From: Lysinibacillus sp. ZYM-1
GTDB taxonomy: Bacteria > Bacillota > Bacilli > Bacillales_A > Planococcaceae
Length of the DNA: 64,000 nt
Reading direction: 5' to 3'
Assembly (NCBI RefSeq): GCF_001308875.1
Contig: NZ_KQ465106.1
Location: forward strand, 62,001 to 126,000
In this document: piece by piece, positions 27,275 through 37,470 of the stretch
Layout: every line of letters starts with the position of its first letter
Position numbering within the stretch: position 1 is the first letter of the stretch
The notes under the pieces: generated by a model
The model's input: the letters and a program-made list of their open reading frames with translations, nothing else
Database searches by the model: none
Told to the model about the DNA's origin: nothing
Position numbers and translations under genes: made by a program

Positions 27275-28788
27275 ACTTTCTTTGCTAATTTACGGATATA
27301 GCGGAAATCCGTTATACGTAATTGATTCGTAAATAATAAACTCGTAAATAGCAAAAATAATGTGACAAAGCTATTCAAAATAAATGGTAGTGATAGCAAT
27401 GGTATAAGGAAGTATTGGGCTATACAAACGACTATAAAGCAACTATAGGGTACGACAAACATTCTAAAGCCAGCTCTTAAGTTTTTCCGTTGTCGAACAG
27501 TTGCGATATGCAAGAAAGACGTCAATAAAACTCCAAAACCAATAGCTACAACAGCTCCTTTTTCCTGGATACCAGGCTGGGAGGCAAGTACAAACATGAC
27601 AAATAACTTTCCTAGACCACCATAGATGGAGTTCATCATAGCTGCTCGAGCTTCACCGATTGCCTGTAGTATGGAGTGCAAAGGGCTTTGGATATAATAA
27701 AAATAAAAAATAGGTGCTAAAATTTTTACGTAACCACGATTTTCTTCTAAATGGAAAAGCTTCATAGCCAATTCATCGCCATGTACAAAGAAATATGTAG
27801 CAGCGAAACAGCCAACTAAAGAAGATAATCTTAAGGAAACCGAAATCCGTTCCTGTAACAAAGGGATGTGCTGACGAGCGACGGCATCACTTACAGCTGG
27901 AATAAGAACAATCGATAAAGCTGTTGACACAAAAGCAGGAAATAATAGTAATGGCACCAAAACACCTGAGATGACGCCGTAAAGAATTGTTGCTGCAGAT
28001 GCAGTTAAACCTGCCACCGTTAAAGCTTTTAAAAAGATAATTGGTTCTAAAAACCAAGTGAAAGAACCAAAAAGCTTACTGCCAGCAGAAGGTAGCGCTA
28101 TACGAAGCATTGGCGATGCAGGGTAACCTTCGATTTTAGTTTTACGTGCTACTAGTTTCTTTTTGGAGACTATATAATGCAGCCATAAATAGAAGAAAGC
28201 TACTACTTCTGCAGCAAGTGTAATACCCATTGCTGCAGCTGCCGTCACAGCAGCATTATTATAGTTTGCCACATAAGGAAGCATTAATGTGATAAAGCTA
28301 ATACGCACAATTTGTTCAATCATTTGTGCCCAAGCTGTCGGTGTGATTTTAGCCACACCTTGTAAATAAGCGCGTAATAATCCAGATCCCACTGATACTG
28401 GTACGGCGAAGAGCGCAATCCATAAGGTGAAAGTTGTATTTTCATTATGTAAGAGCGTCGTAGAAATATATGGTATTGTGAGTGCAACAAGCGGCATAAA
28501 AATGATCATGCCAATAAACGACCAAAGAATGGCAGTACGCATGACGCCAAAAATGCTTTCACGTTTATTTTTAGCTAGTAATTCTGCCACAATTTTAGCT
28601 ACTGCAATAGGTAGTCCAAGTTGAATGAGTGAGATAAAGAAAATAAATGCTGGATAGACGGTCATATAAATGCCGACTGCCTCTTCACCAGCAATGCGCA
28701 TAAATTGCATTCTATAAAAGAAGCCAAAAAGTTTAGATAAAAAAATCACAAACATTAAAAATAATGTACCTCGTACAAAAGAACTCAT
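27271..28788 (-). CDS. spoVB: Stage V sporulation protein B (MATE/MOP-type flippase)
   Basis: A 505-residue polytopic membrane protein of the oligosaccharidyl-lipid flippase superfamily with about 14 hydrophobic segments. The N-terminus FVRGTLFLMFVIFLSKLFGFFYRMQFMRIAGEEAVGIY is typical of SpoVB. In B. subtilis SpoVB is needed for spore cortex synthesis and is thought to flip lipid II in the mother cell. Position next to the DUF421 gene and divergent from comN matches B. subtilis. Several paralogues exist in Bacilli; synteny makes spoVB the best choice. Confidence 0.9.
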   Translation of the reverse strand: MSSFVRGTLFLMFVIFLSKLFGFFYRMQFMRIAGEEAVGIYMTVYPAFIFFISLIQLGLPIAVAKIVAELLAKNKRESIFGVMRTAILWSFIGMIIFMPLVALTIPYISTTLLHNENTTFTLWIALFAVPVSVGSGLLRAYLQGVAKITPTAWAQMIEQIVRISFITLMLPYVANYNNAAVTAAAAMGITLAAEVVAFFYLWLHYIVSKKKLVARKTKIEGYPASPMLRIALPSAGSKLFGSFTWFLEPIIFLKALTVAGLTASAATILYGVISGVLVPLLLFPAFVSTALSIVLIPAVSDAVARQHIPLLQERISVSLRLSSLVGCFAATYFFVHGDELAMKLFHLEENRGYVKILAPIFYFYYIQSPLHSILQAIGEARAAMMNSIYGGLGKLFVMFVLASQPGIQEKGAVVAIGFGVLLTSFLHIATVRQRKNLRAGFRMFVVPYSCFIVVCIAQYFLIPLLSLPFILNSFVTLFLLFTSLLFTNQLRITDFRYIRKLAKKV

Positions 28789-28881
28789 GCCATCCGTCCC
28801 TTCTCAAGCCGCAAAAATTCATTTACACTATTTGTATGCAAGCATGTCTTACGTTACGACTTTGATTGGAGATGATTCAAA

Positions 28882-29190
28882 ATGAGTATGCAATATGAGC
28901 AACTATTTGAAAAAATTCGTCCGGCAATTGATAGTAAGATAGCAGAGTTCAGGTATTTTCAATACGATGCCATAACGGCTGAAGAACTTTGGCGATACTG
29001 TGTTGAAAAAAAATGGCGTAAAAAGAAAATAGAACAACTACGCTTATACGAGGTGATCGCTACCATATTCTCAGTATCACCATCTGATATCGTCTCATTT
29101 AATCAAGTAGAGTTTTTACAAAGTAATAATTGGTTTGAAGAAGTAAATACAGAAGAATTACAATTACTGCTTGGTCCAGTCAAAACGTAA
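28882..29190 (+). CDS. comN: Post-transcriptional regulator ComN
   Basis: A 102-residue helical protein of the YrzD/ComN family. In B. subtilis ComN raises comE operon mRNA at a post-transcriptional step and interacts with DivIVA. The block VEKKWRKKKIEQLRLYEVIATIFSVSPSDIVSFNQVE is recognisable. GGAGATGATTC precedes ATG 28882. It is divergent from spoVB and upstream of secDF, as in B. subtilis. A terminator follows. Without its comE targets in the window the role here is inferred. Confidence 0.85.
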   Translation: MSMQYEQLFEKIRPAIDSKIAEFRYFQYDAITAEELWRYCVEKKWRKKKIEQLRLYEVIATIFSVSPSDIVSFNQVEFLQSNNWFEEVNTEELQLLLGPVKT

Positions 29191-29250
29191 ATAACGATGT
29201 GTCAAATCTTGTAATAAATCAAAGAAACCTTAAAGTGTTGAATTGACACC

Positions 29251-29291
29251 AAGCGCAACCTGTTTCATAATAAGTGTGTTGCGCTTTTTTT
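29251..29291 (+). terminator. Intrinsic terminator of comN
   Basis: AAGCGCAAC (29251-29259) pairs perfectly with GTTGCGCTT (29278-29286) around an 18-base loop, then Ts. Confidence 0.88.
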
Positions 29292-29545
29292 ATTTTGAAT
29301 GAGTGTTTACTTACATAAACCACCTAAGCGATTTTACATTTTACTTGCGTTTGGGAAGGTTAGTACCTAATAATACAAAGATAAACTTGCGCGTTATGAA
29401 CGATTGAAATAAGTGAAGCAACCTTTTTGAGACACAGGTAACATGATTCTAAGGAAAAGGAGGATTAAGCGTTTCAAAAGGTATTGCTAGTTACTTGTTT
29501 GGCGTGTAAGGACAACCCTTACACCAATTCGAGGAGGATTTATTG
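29292..29545 (+). promoter_or_regulatory. secDF upstream region with leader hairpin
   Basis: About 250 bases without a gene. TTGCGT (29345-29350) and TAATAA/TAATAC (29368-29376) may form a weak promoter. A hairpin GTGTAAGG (29504-29511) with CCTTACAC (29517-29524) sits just before the GAGGAGG ribosome binding site (29531-29537) and could influence translation. Nothing else is evident. Confidence 0.4.
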
Positions 29546-31813
29546 ATGAAACTAAAAAGTCGTATAGTTGCATTCCTATTAATTCTTGTGCTTTTTACAG
29601 CAGGAATTAGTACGACTGTAAACGGCGTCTTAAAGGACATTAAGCTTGGTCTTGACTTACAAGGCGGGTTTGAAGTGCTTTATGAGGTAAATGCATTAAA
29701 AGATGGACAAAAAATCACACCAGAAATTGTTACAGCAACATCGACTGCACTTGGTGAACGTGTAAATACTATGGGGGTTAGTGAACCGAGTATTCAGGTT
29801 GAGGACAAAAATCGTATTCGCGTGCAATTAGCTGGTGTTGAGGATCAGGAATCGGCACGTAAGTTATTGTCCACTTCTGCGAATTTAACATTCCGTGATG
29901 TTGATGATAATTTATTATTAGATGGAGACGATTTGAAAGCAAACGGTGCTAAAGACTCGTTTGACCAACAAAATCGTCCAATTGTATCCTTAACTTTAAA
30001 AGATGCGAAAAAATTTGCTGATATAACAAGTAAAATTGCTGCGAAACCTGCAGGACAAAATTTACTGGTTGTATGGTTAGACTTTGAAGAGGGTGTAGAT
30101 TCCTTTAAAGCGGAATCACAAAAAGCAAAGCCTCGCTATGCTTCTGCAGCAACAGTTAGTCAAACATTAAATACAACAGATGTTATGATAAGTGGTAATT
30201 TCTCTGTTGAAGAAACAAAAAATTTATCGGATATATTAAATGCTGGGGCATTACCTGTTAAACTTGATGAAATCTACTCAACTTCTGTGGGTGCTCAGTT
30301 TGGTGATGCAGCGCTGAAAAGTACCATTTTTGCTGGTATTGTCGGCGTAGTCATTATTTTCTTATTTATGCTGTTCTACTATCGTTTACCAGGTTTTATT
30401 TCCATCATCACACTTGCTGTATTTACATTCTTAGTATTGGTTGTATTTGATTGGATTAATGCGGTATTAACGCTACCAGGTATCGCGGCCATCGTGCTTG
30501 GTATAGGGATGGCTGTAGACGCCAATATTTTAGCAGCAGAACGAATTCGTGAAGAGCTTCGAGTAGGCTATTCTGCTAAACAAGCCTTCCAAATTGGTTC
30601 TAAACAATCATTATCAGCCATTGTCGATGCACAGTTGACAACTTTATTAGCTGCAGCAGTATTGTTTCAATGGGGAACAAGCTCTGTTAAAGGATTTGCT
30701 ACAACATTAATTATTAGTATTTTATTGAGCTTCCTAACAGCAGTTTGGGGTTCTCGTGTCCTATTAGGGCTACTTGTTAACAGTGGTTATTTCAATAATC
30801 CAGCATGGTATGGTATTGCAAAATCAAAACAACATAGTCTGGATGAAAATATTGGTGCATTAGATTTAACAACGAAATTTGATCGATTTGATTTTGTTCA
30901 CAACCGTAAGAAATTCTATACATTCTCATTAGCAATTTTAGTGGCTGGTTTAGTTGTTATTGGTATTTTCCGCCTAAACCTAGGTATTGATTTCTCAAGC
31001 GGTACTCGTGTTCAAATTGAATCTGACCAAACTTTAACACAAGAAGAAGTATCCAAGTATCTAGATAGCATCGATTTTTCATCAGAAGATATCATACTCT
31101 CAGGTGAGAAAAGTAATGTAGCAGTTATTCGCTATAAAGATGATCTATCACAAGCAGATATTATAAAACTCAAAAAAGAAGCTGGCGAAAAATATGGCCA
31201 TGAACCGGCTGTAAGTACCGTATCACCTACAGTTGGTAAGGAACTTGTGAAAAATGCCATTAAGGCATTGTCTCTCGCAGCACTAGGTATCATTATTTAT
31301 GTGGCGATTCGCTTTGAATGGCGCATGGGTATTGGTGCAATTGTTTCATTATTGCATGACGTATTCTTAATCGTCGCTGTCTTTAGCTTCATGCGTTTAG
31401 AGGTGGATATTACATTTATTGCGGCTGTTTTAACAATTGTTGGTTACTCCATCAATGATACAATTGTTACATTTGACCGTATGCGTGAAAACTTAGATCG
31501 ATATGATACAATTAATGACCGTGAAGTATTGGCGAATATTGTGAATAAATCACTACGCCAAACAATGGGACGCTCTGTTAATACAGTATTAACAGTTATT
31601 ATCGTGGTCGTAGCCCTATTAATTTTCGGCGCACCATCTATTCAAAACTTCTCGATCGCATTATTGATTGGTTTAATTACAGGTATGTATTCTTCGATCT
31701 GTATTGCAGCTCAAATCTGGTATTCATTAAAAATTCGTGAAATGAAAAAATCAGATGGACAGCTACACAAGAAAGAGAAAAAACAATGGGGTACAGACGA
31801 ACCTACTGTATAA
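29546..31813 (+). CDS. secDF: Protein translocase SecDF (fused)
   Basis: A single 755-residue protein combining SecD and SecF, as in Bacillus. It uses the proton gradient to help late steps of Sec export. The SecD half begins at KLKSRIVAFLLILVL and has the P1 region with LGLDLQGGFEVLYEV and its membrane block (GIAAIVLGIGMAVDANILAAERIREELR). The SecF half begins near FDFVHNRKKFYTFS and has its matching block (IVGYSINDTIVTFDRMRENL). Twelve membrane segments are expected. ATG 29546, just after a TTG, follows GAGGAGG by 8 bases. Confidence 0.96.
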   Translation: MKLKSRIVAFLLILVLFTAGISTTVNGVLKDIKLGLDLQGGFEVLYEVNALKDGQKITPEIVTATSTALGERVNTMGVSEPSIQVEDKNRIRVQLAGVEDQESARKLLSTSANLTFRDVDDNLLLDGDDLKANGAKDSFDQQNRPIVSLTLKDAKKFADITSKIAAKPAGQNLLVVWLDFEEGVDSFKAESQKAKPRYASAATVSQTLNTTDVMISGNFSVEETKNLSDILNAGALPVKLDEIYSTSVGAQFGDAALKSTIFAGIVGVVIIFLFMLFYYRLPGFISIITLAVFTFLVLVVFDWINAVLTLPGIAAIVLGIGMAVDANILAAERIREELRVGYSAKQAFQIGSKQSLSAIVDAQLTTLLAAAVLFQWGTSSVKGFATTLIISILLSFLTAVWGSRVLLGLLVNSGYFNNPAWYGIAKSKQHSLDENIGALDLTTKFDRFDFVHNRKKFYTFSLAILVAGLVVIGIFRLNLGIDFSSGTRVQIESDQTLTQEEVSKYLDSIDFSSEDIILSGEKSNVAVIRYKDDLSQADIIKLKKEAGEKYGHEPAVSTVSPTVGKELVKNAIKALSLAALGIIIYVAIRFEWRMGIGAIVSLLHDVFLIVAVFSFMRLEVDITFIAAVLTIVGYSINDTIVTFDRMRENLDRYDTINDREVLANIVNKSLRQTMGRSVNTVLTVIIVVVALLIFGAPSIQNFSIALLIGLITGMYSSICIAAQIWYSLKIREMKKSDGQLHKKEKKQWGTDEPTV

Positions 31814-31820
31814 TTTAAAG

Positions 31821-31862
31821 AGCAGGGTAGAAAACGAATTATTTTCTATACCCTGCTTTTTT
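31821..31862 (+). terminator. Intrinsic terminator of secDF
   Basis: AGCAGGGTA (31821-31829) pairs with TACCCTGCT (31849-31857), with an inner AGAAAA/TTTTCT extension, followed by Ts. Confidence 0.88.
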
Positions 31863-31864
31863 AA

Positions 31865-31904
31865 TGCAAAAAATCTGCTAGCTTTTGTAAAAAGTAGCAG
31901 ATTT
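31865..31904 (-). terminator. Minus-strand terminator of the chemotaxis receptor gene
   Basis: AAATCTGCTA (31871-31880) pairs with TAGCAGATTT (31895-31904). Read on the minus strand it ends in a T tract, six bases beyond the receptor stop. Confidence 0.85.
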
Positions 31905-31910
31905 CATATT

Positions 31911-33599
31911 TTATAGTTTAAATTGCTGAAGCAATGCTTGTAGCTGTTGAGCATTCTGACTTAGTTCCTCAGCGACCGCGTTCACTTGCTGCATTGTCGC
32001 CACTTGTTCATCAACAGACTCTGCAATCATTTGTGAGTTACTGGCTGATTGATTTGAAACACTGGCTATTTCCGTGACAGAGGCAGCAACCTGCTCAGCA
32101 CTGGCAGAAATTTCTTCAGATGTGGCGGAGATTTCTTCAATTTGCTCAGTAAATGCTGTCACTGCTGATGTGATTGAGTAGAATGCATCTCCTGCCTCAT
32201 GAATTTTATTCACTCCGTCATTTACAGAAGCTAGGCCATTATCAACAGCAGCTGCAACATTGCGTGTATCTGTTAGGATTTCCTTTGTAATGGCAACAAT
32301 TTGACTTGCGGATTGATTGGATTCCTCAGCAAGTTTACGTACTTCATCAGCTACTACTGCAAACCCTTTTCCGTGTTCTCCAGCTCGCGCTGCTTCGATT
32401 GCAGCATTTAGTGCCAGTAAATTTGTTTGTTCTGAAATGGCCGTGATGACAGCAGTAATTTGGCCGATTTCTTCAGACTGTTTACTTAGTTTTTGGGTCA
32501 ATGTAGCAATTTCAGTGGTAGCAACAGAAATGATCGTCATTTGTTCTTTCGCTGTGGAAATTGTTGTTCCTCCAGTAAGTGCAAGCTGGGTCATACTTTC
32601 TGCATTGTGATGAAGACTTTGCGTCGCTTCTGCAATACGTTGGACACCAGTTGCCGTTTCATCCATTGCCACGGCACTTTGCTGTGACGCACTAGCAGAA
32701 GAAGCGATATGTGTTGAGTTTTCTTGAATTCGTTGTGCAATATCATCAGAAGTCGCAGTCACTTCCTCTGTACTAGCAGAAAGCTCTTCAGAGACAGCTG
32801 ATAGATGTGAAGCACTATCTTGGATGTTTGACATTAATCCAGTTAGATTTTGTTTTAATGTATTGACGGCAACTGCTAGTGTGCCAATTTCATCTTTTGA
32901 TTGATGAGTAAGTTCAGCGATCGTTAAATCTCCTTGTGCTAATGTATCAGCTGCCTCAATGGCCTGACGTAGAGGCTGAATAATCGACCTTTTTACAAAA
33001 TACATAAAGTACAAGCCAATTACTACGCTAGCCAAAAGTAGTGTGATGGCAATAATGATCGCTCGTGAAACTGTTTGATTAACTTCATCATCAACTTTTT
33101 GGAGCTGTGCATCATTATAATCTATTAAATCGGTCGTCAATTTGAAGATTTCCTTATTATTTTTTGTGACATCATTATTTATGTATGCGAGTGCTTTATC
33201 CACATTTCCGTTATTGAAGGCTTGAATTGCCTTTTCGGAATTGATAAGTAACTCGTTTTGCAGGGAAGTCAGTTGCTGCATAATATTTTTTGTATAATCA
33301 GAGCGAACAACAGCAGATAGTTCTTTCACTGATTCGGGTAATTGCTTTTCATAGTGCTCTAAATTGGCTTTAACTGTATCATCCTTATTATTTAAAATAT
33401 AAGAACGTAAAAATAAACCTTGTGACGCTAGTTCCTGCCGTATTTTTTCCGTTAATTGGATTTGAACAATGCGATTGTCAAGCACTTCTTCTAGATCATT
33501 CTGTGTTGCTTTGAACTGAAGAAAGCTCACAATACTTGAAATAAAGAGTAAACATGTTAACGAAATGAAGCCCAGATTTAGTTTTTTACGAACGGACAT
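31911..33599 (-). CDS. Methyl-accepting chemotaxis protein
   Basis: A 562-residue transmembrane receptor: first membrane segment at about residues 8-28, an extracellular four-helix-bundle-type domain at about 30-185, second segment at about 186-212, a HAMP domain ([22 protein letters not shown] region, about 205-260) and the cytoplasmic signalling coiled coil. The hairpin tip [38 protein letters not shown], read in family blocks, is the CheA/CheW contact. The ligand is unknown. It is transcribed alone, between its own promoter and terminator, and is inserted between secDF and recJ relative to B. subtilis. Confidence 0.93.
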   Translation of the reverse strand: MSVRKKLNLGFISLTCLLFISSIVSFLQFKATQNDLEEVLDNRIVQIQLTEKIRQELASQGLFLRSYILNNKDDTVKANLEHYEKQLPESVKELSAVVRSDYTKNIMQQLTSLQNELLINSEKAIQAFNNGNVDKALAYINNDVTKNNKEIFKLTTDLIDYNDAQLQKVDDEVNQTVSRAIIIAITLLLASVVIGLYFMYFVKRSIIQPLRQAIEAADTLAQGDLTIAELTHQSKDEIGTLAVAVNTLKQNLTGLMSNIQDSASHLSAVSEELSASTEEVTATSDDIAQRIQENSTHIASSASASQQSAVAMDETATGVQRIAEATQSLHHNAESMTQLALTGGTTISTAKEQMTIISVATTEIATLTQKLSKQSEEIGQITAVITAISEQTNLLALNAAIEAARAGEHGKGFAVVADEVRKLAEESNQSASQIVAITKEILTDTRNVAAAVDNGLASVNDGVNKIHEAGDAFYSITSAVTAFTEQIEEISATSEEISASAEQVAASVTEIASVSNQSASNSQMIAESVDEQVATMQQVNAVAEELSQNAQQLQALLQQFKL

Positions 33600-33641
33600 A
33601 GACGTTCCTACTTTCTTTGATAAAATGAATGTTCTGAAATT

Positions 33642-33670
33642 ACTATAACTTGATATTTTTACAAGGTCAA
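33642..33670 (-). promoter_or_regulatory. Promoter of the chemotaxis receptor gene
   Basis: On the minus strand TTGACC (33670-33665) and TATAGT (33647-33642) are separated by 17 bases, about 45 bases before the start codon. Confidence 0.72.
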
Positions 33671-33791
33671 TACGCAGAAAATTTTTAATAGTAGGAGTAG
33701 TGTTTCCCTTTTTACGGATCTTTTTAAGGAAAATATACCTATATGGAAGGCTTCTGAAAATTCGTGCTAGCCTCTTTCTCTTCAGAATTAA

Positions 33792-33820
33792 TTGACAATT
33801 ATTTCAGTTTGGCATAGAAT
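33792..33820 (+). promoter_or_regulatory. Promoter of the trp operon leader
   Basis: TTGACA (33792-33797) and TAGAAT (33815-33820) with exactly 17 bases between them; transcription should start near 33827. Confidence 0.85.
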
Positions 33821-33826
33821 TAAGGC

Positions 33827-34203
33827 TAACTTTTTGTTCGGTCAAGGTAGAAGACTACGGGAGCGTGGTCAGCCTAAGAACAGATGAGCTGAGTTTAGAT
33901 GAGAATAGCTGAGAAATTGTTGAATAAGAGTAGTAGCATAAGTGTGCAATTTAGAGAGTCAGTGGCTGGTGAAAACTGATTTGTAGCTTATGTGAATGGA
34001 CTTATGAGAGTCGCCTTTAAAAAGCGAACGTGATTCCCTACGTTATAGGGAGTGCTTGAACGTAGTGCCCCAGTGATCGAAAGTGTTAGCTGTGGCCTAT
34101 GACAGGCATTAAAGTGAGAGCAATATGCTCTAATATGAGGTGGCAACGCGGTCATGATCGTCCTCTGCAATTAGGAACAATCCTTTTTGCAGGGGATTTT
34201 TTT
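33827..34203 (+). ncRNA. T-box riboswitch of the trp operon
   Basis: A leader of about 375 bases with T-box features. The AGAGAGTCAGTGGCTGGTG block of stem I begins near 33952. The T-box core GGTGGCAACGCGG is near 34139-34151, followed by a terminator stem. A TGG triplet at 33997-33999, in the segment GTGAATGGACTTATGAG, is a likely tryptophan specifier. Uncharged tRNA-Trp should stabilise the antiterminator and turn the operon on. B. subtilis itself controls trp with the TRAP protein instead. The specifier position is judged by eye. Confidence 0.87.
34161..34203 (+). terminator. T-box-controlled terminator before trpE
   Basis: TCCTCTGCAA (34161-34170) pairs with TTGCAGGGGA (34187-34196), one G-U pair, followed by seven Ts. 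The left arm is the part that the T-box antiterminator would compete for. Confidence 0.88.
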
Positions 34204-34283
34204 ATTTTCATTCAACAGAATAATTCCTCTTCATCCGTCTAGACATTAGCTAAAGGAATCTTTGAAAAAGGAGATTGAAAGCT

Positions 34284-35654
34284 ATGCAAACAACGAGTTC
34301 GAGAACAAAAATGAAAACCATCAATGGCGATTCTTTAACACCGATTTTAATTTTTAGACGCTTACAGGGGAAGCATAAATTTTTGCTGGAGAGTTCAGCT
34401 CAACATGAGGGGGCAGGAAGGTTTTCTTTTATTGGTGCCAATCCAAGAAAAACGTATAAAGGGAGTGGGCAAGAAATTCAGGAGTATTCCTATCAAACAG
34501 GAAAAACCTATGTCCATAAAGGTGAACGTTTTGACCTACTTAAACGACTCATGCCACGCATCTGCAATACGACAAAATTTCCGTTCTCTGGCGGTGCTGT
34601 TGGATATATAAGTCATGGAAGAACGTCGATGATGCAAAACGATGAAATGGATTTCCCAGATGTTCATTTTCATGTGTATGAAACAATCGTTGTTTTTGAT
34701 CATTTAACTGATGAAGTGACCTTGATCCATACAAATATAGAGGCGGAAAAACGAGAACCCGACTTGGAGGAACTGGCACAACAGTTGTTAAACGGGCATG
34801 CAAGTAAAGAAACAACTTACATTTATCAACCGTTTGCTACTTCCGTACAGGATCAATTTGCCGTAGCCCTAAAGAACATTCAAGCTAATTTGGATGAGGA
34901 AATGACAAGAGTGGTATTACCGAAGCGTTCTATTGCTGCATTTCAAGGAGACGCTTTTTCCTTATACAGACAGCTACGAAAAAAAAAGCCAGCTGCCTAT
35001 ATGTATTATGTAGAATTTGAAGATCATGTGGTAGTAGGAACTTCTCCTGAAAGTCTAATACAGGTAAAAGGCGAGCGAGTGATTGCAACCCCAACAGAGG
35101 GAATATACCCAAGAGGGGAAACTAAAAGCGATGATTTAGAAAATGAAAGAAAACTATACGACCATGTGGAGATTAGAAAATCACATGCCATTCTTGTTAG
35201 CGTAGTACAACAAGCGTTACAGTCTGTTTGTTTTCGGGGCTCCATTCAGGTGATCGATGCTAGGCGAATCGAGAGGTCAAAGCAAGCTTTACACATGACT
35301 TCAACGGTAGAAGGACGGCTTTTATCTATGCTTCACGCTCTTGATGTATTGGCAGCAACGTTACCACTACTTTCAACAACAGAGATACCTAAGGATCAGG
35401 CACCGCATTATTTAGAAAAATGGCATCATTCTGCTGGTATTTTTGGTGGAGCTCTCGGCTTCATTGGCTTTAATGGGCATTTGGATTTTGCTTTAACAGG
35501 GCAATCAATTGTTGTGGAACAAGCAACTATGCATATGCAATCGACCATCACGGTCACAAAATATACGGATGTACTAGAGATTTTACAACAGATGCAAAAG
35601 GAAGATCGAGCATATTTACAGTTATTGGCCAATAATGGAGGGCGAAAAGAATGA
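34284..35654 (+). CDS. trpE: Anthranilate synthase component I
   Basis: Makes anthranilate from chorismate with the glutamine amidotransferase subunit. It has 456 residues. The tryptophan feedback motif LLESS is near residue 35, and the chorismate-binding domain shows VVGTSPESLIQVKGERVIATPTEG and, near the end, GIFGGALGFIGFNGHLDFALTGQ. Some usual blocks vary slightly (RIERSKQALHMTSTVEGRL). GGAG at 34270-34273 supports ATG 34284. There is no trpG in the operon, so PabA from the folate genes probably serves both pathways, as in Bacillus. It overlaps trpD by four bases. Confidence 0.94.
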   Translation: MQTTSSRTKMKTINGDSLTPILIFRRLQGKHKFLLESSAQHEGAGRFSFIGANPRKTYKGSGQEIQEYSYQTGKTYVHKGERFDLLKRLMPRICNTTKFPFSGGAVGYISHGRTSMMQNDEMDFPDVHFHVYETIVVFDHLTDEVTLIHTNIEAEKREPDLEELAQQLLNGHASKETTYIYQPFATSVQDQFAVALKNIQANLDEEMTRVVLPKRSIAAFQGDAFSLYRQLRKKKPAAYMYYVEFEDHVVVGTSPESLIQVKGERVIATPTEGIYPRGETKSDDLENERKLYDHVEIRKSHAILVSVVQQALQSVCFRGSIQVIDARRIERSKQALHMTSTVEGRLLSMLHALDVLAATLPLLSTTEIPKDQAPHYLEKWHHSAGIFGGALGFIGFNGHLDFALTGQSIVVEQATMHMQSTITVTKYTDVLEILQQMQKEDRAYLQLLANNGGRKE

Positions 35655-36682
35655 AACAATTACGGCAGAAAGTGTTGCAAGGGGAGCATTTGATGTATGA
35701 AGAAATGCTAGAGGTGGCCCAATGGATATTTCGGGATGATACGCCTAAAGAAGAAATCTCCAGCTTTTTAACAGCCTTAGCTGTGAAAGGGGAGACTGCT
35801 CATGAGGTAGCGGCATTAGCAACAACTATGCGCTCATTTGCCCGTGATGTCCCTGCAAAGGAAGGGCATTATATGGACAATTGCGGTACTGGTGGTGATG
35901 GCCTTCATACATTTAATATCAGTACAGCCTCTGCATTTGTGCTAGCTGGAGCTGGTGTAAAAATCGCTAAGCATGGCAATCGTAAAATTTCGTCTTCATC
36001 TGGCAGTTCGGATGTTTTGGAGGCATTAGGCATTCATACAGAGATTACAATTTCACAAACTGTAGAGCTGCTGGAAAGAGAAGGTATTGCTTTTATATAT
36101 GCACCGAATGTTCATCCTAAATTAAGGCGGATTGGTGAGGTGCGTCGTTCACTTGGTCGACCAACTATCTTTAATCTAGTTGGCCCTTTAACAAATCCAA
36201 TATCCCTTTTATCACAATTTACAGGCATTAATCGTCCCCATTTTGTTATGGAATATGCCTCTGTCCTACAAATGTTGGGACGTGAAAGAGCAATTGTTGT
36301 TTCAGGTCCTCACGGGCTTGACGAGGCTTCCTTAGCAGGACAAAATACATTGGTTTTATTAGATAAAGGCGATCTGATTCCATTTTCATTGACAGCAGAG
36401 GATGTTGGTCTTCGCTCTGCACCATTAGAGGACATTCGCGGTGGCAATGCAGATGAAAATGCAGTGATTATGCAAAATTTATTGGCTGGGAAGCAGAGTG
36501 CCTATTTGGATACAGTATTGTTAAATTCTGGTATTGGCTTATTCGGGCATGGTCAAGCAGAAACGATTCAAGAGGGAGTGGCCATGGCGAAGGAAAGTAT
36601 TGTAAGTGGGCGAGCACTACAAAAATTAGAAGCAGTTGTAGCCTATAGCGAGCAATTAAAAGAAGTGGAGGTAGGACAATGA
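35651..36682 (+). CDS. trpD: Anthranilate phosphoribosyltransferase
   Basis: Transfers phosphoribosyl from PRPP to anthranilate. It has 343 residues with the family motifs DNCGTGGDGLHTFNIST (PRPP binding), KHGNRKISSSSGSSDVLEALG and the second metal region (GPHGLDEASLAGQN). The second gene of a contiguous operon, it overlaps trpE and trpC by four bases each, so translation is coupled throughout. Confidence 0.97.
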   Translation: MKQLRQKVLQGEHLMYEEMLEVAQWIFRDDTPKEEISSFLTALAVKGETAHEVAALATTMRSFARDVPAKEGHYMDNCGTGGDGLHTFNISTASAFVLAGAGVKIAKHGNRKISSSSGSSDVLEALGIHTEITISQTVELLEREGIAFIYAPNVHPKLRRIGEVRRSLGRPTIFNLVGPLTNPISLLSQFTGINRPHFVMEYASVLQMLGRERAIVVSGPHGLDEASLAGQNTLVLLDKGDLIPFSLTAEDVGLRSAPLEDIRGGNADENAVIMQNLLAGKQSAYLDTVLLNSGIGLFGHGQAETIQEGVAMAKESIVSGRALQKLEAVVAYSEQLKEVEVGQ

Positions 36683-37470
36683 ATATTCTGCATAAAATTC
36701 TTCAACAAAAGAGGATAGAAGTAGGAGCATTACTAGAACAGCCAGATCCTTTAGCGGGTTTTACAGAAAAGCCACGCCCATCGCTGTTTCAATCGTTGCG
36801 TCAAGCAAATACATTGCAGGTCATTGCTGAAATGAAACGTGCTTCACCTTCTAAGGGGTTAATTGCAGGTGGGGCAGACCCAGTTGCTCAGGCACAAGTC
36901 TATGCACAAGCAGGAGCAGTAGCTATTTCTATATTAACAGACAAGGAATTTTTTAAAGGCTCCTTTGAAGATTTAGCAGCAGTTGCTCGTGTTGTGAATA
37001 TGCCTCTTCTTTGTAAGGATTTTATGATTGATCGAGTGCAAATTCGATTTGCAAAAGCAGCGGGTGCATCCATCATTTTATTGATCGTGGCTGCATTAAC
37101 GGATGAAGCATTACGTAATTTATATAGCTATGCAACGAGCTTAGGCTTAGAGGTTTTAGTCGAAGTGCATGATAGAGAGGAGCTCGAACGGGCCCTTGCA
37201 GTAGATGCGAAACTGATTGGTGTTAATAATCGAGATTTACGTTCCTTTGAGGTTAGTCTACAACGGACACAAGAGATTGCAGAAGCTTTTCCATTTGATG
37301 AGGAGCATGTATTAATTAGTGAAAGCGGTATTTGGTCGCAGGAAGATGCGACTCAAGTAATGGCTATGGGCGCTAGAGGGGTTCTTGTAGGGGAAGCATT
37401 AATGCGGAGCGGTAACGCAAAACTAGCACTCCGACGTTTACAAGTACAAAAAGAGGAGACTTCAGTATGA
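36679..37470 (+). CDS. trpC: Indole-3-glycerol phosphate synthase
   Basis: A (beta/alpha)8-barrel enzyme that closes the indole ring. It has 263 residues. Signatures: VIAEMKRASPSKGLI with the catalytic lysine, LTDKEFFKGSFEDL, LCKDFMID, LVEVHDREEL, GVNNRDLRSFEV and ISESGIWS. It is separate from trpF, as in Bacillus, while enteric bacteria have a fused protein. It overlaps both neighbours by four bases. Confidence 0.97.
   Translation: MNILHKILQQKRIEVGALLEQPDPLAGFTEKPRPSLFQSLRQANTLQVIAEMKRASPSKGLIAGGADPVAQAQVYAQAGAVAISILTDKEFFKGSFEDLAAVARVVNMPLLCKDFMIDRVQIRFAKAAGASIILLIVAALTDEALRNLYSYATSLGLEVLVEVHDREELERALAVDAKLIGVNNRDLRSFEVSLQRTQEIAEAFPFDEEHVLISESGIWSQEDATQVMAMGARGVLVGEALMRSGNAKLALRRLQVQKEETSV

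Noticed and set aside
33988-34170. Minus-strand frame over the trp leader
   Set aside because: It lies entirely inside the T-box RNA on the other strand.
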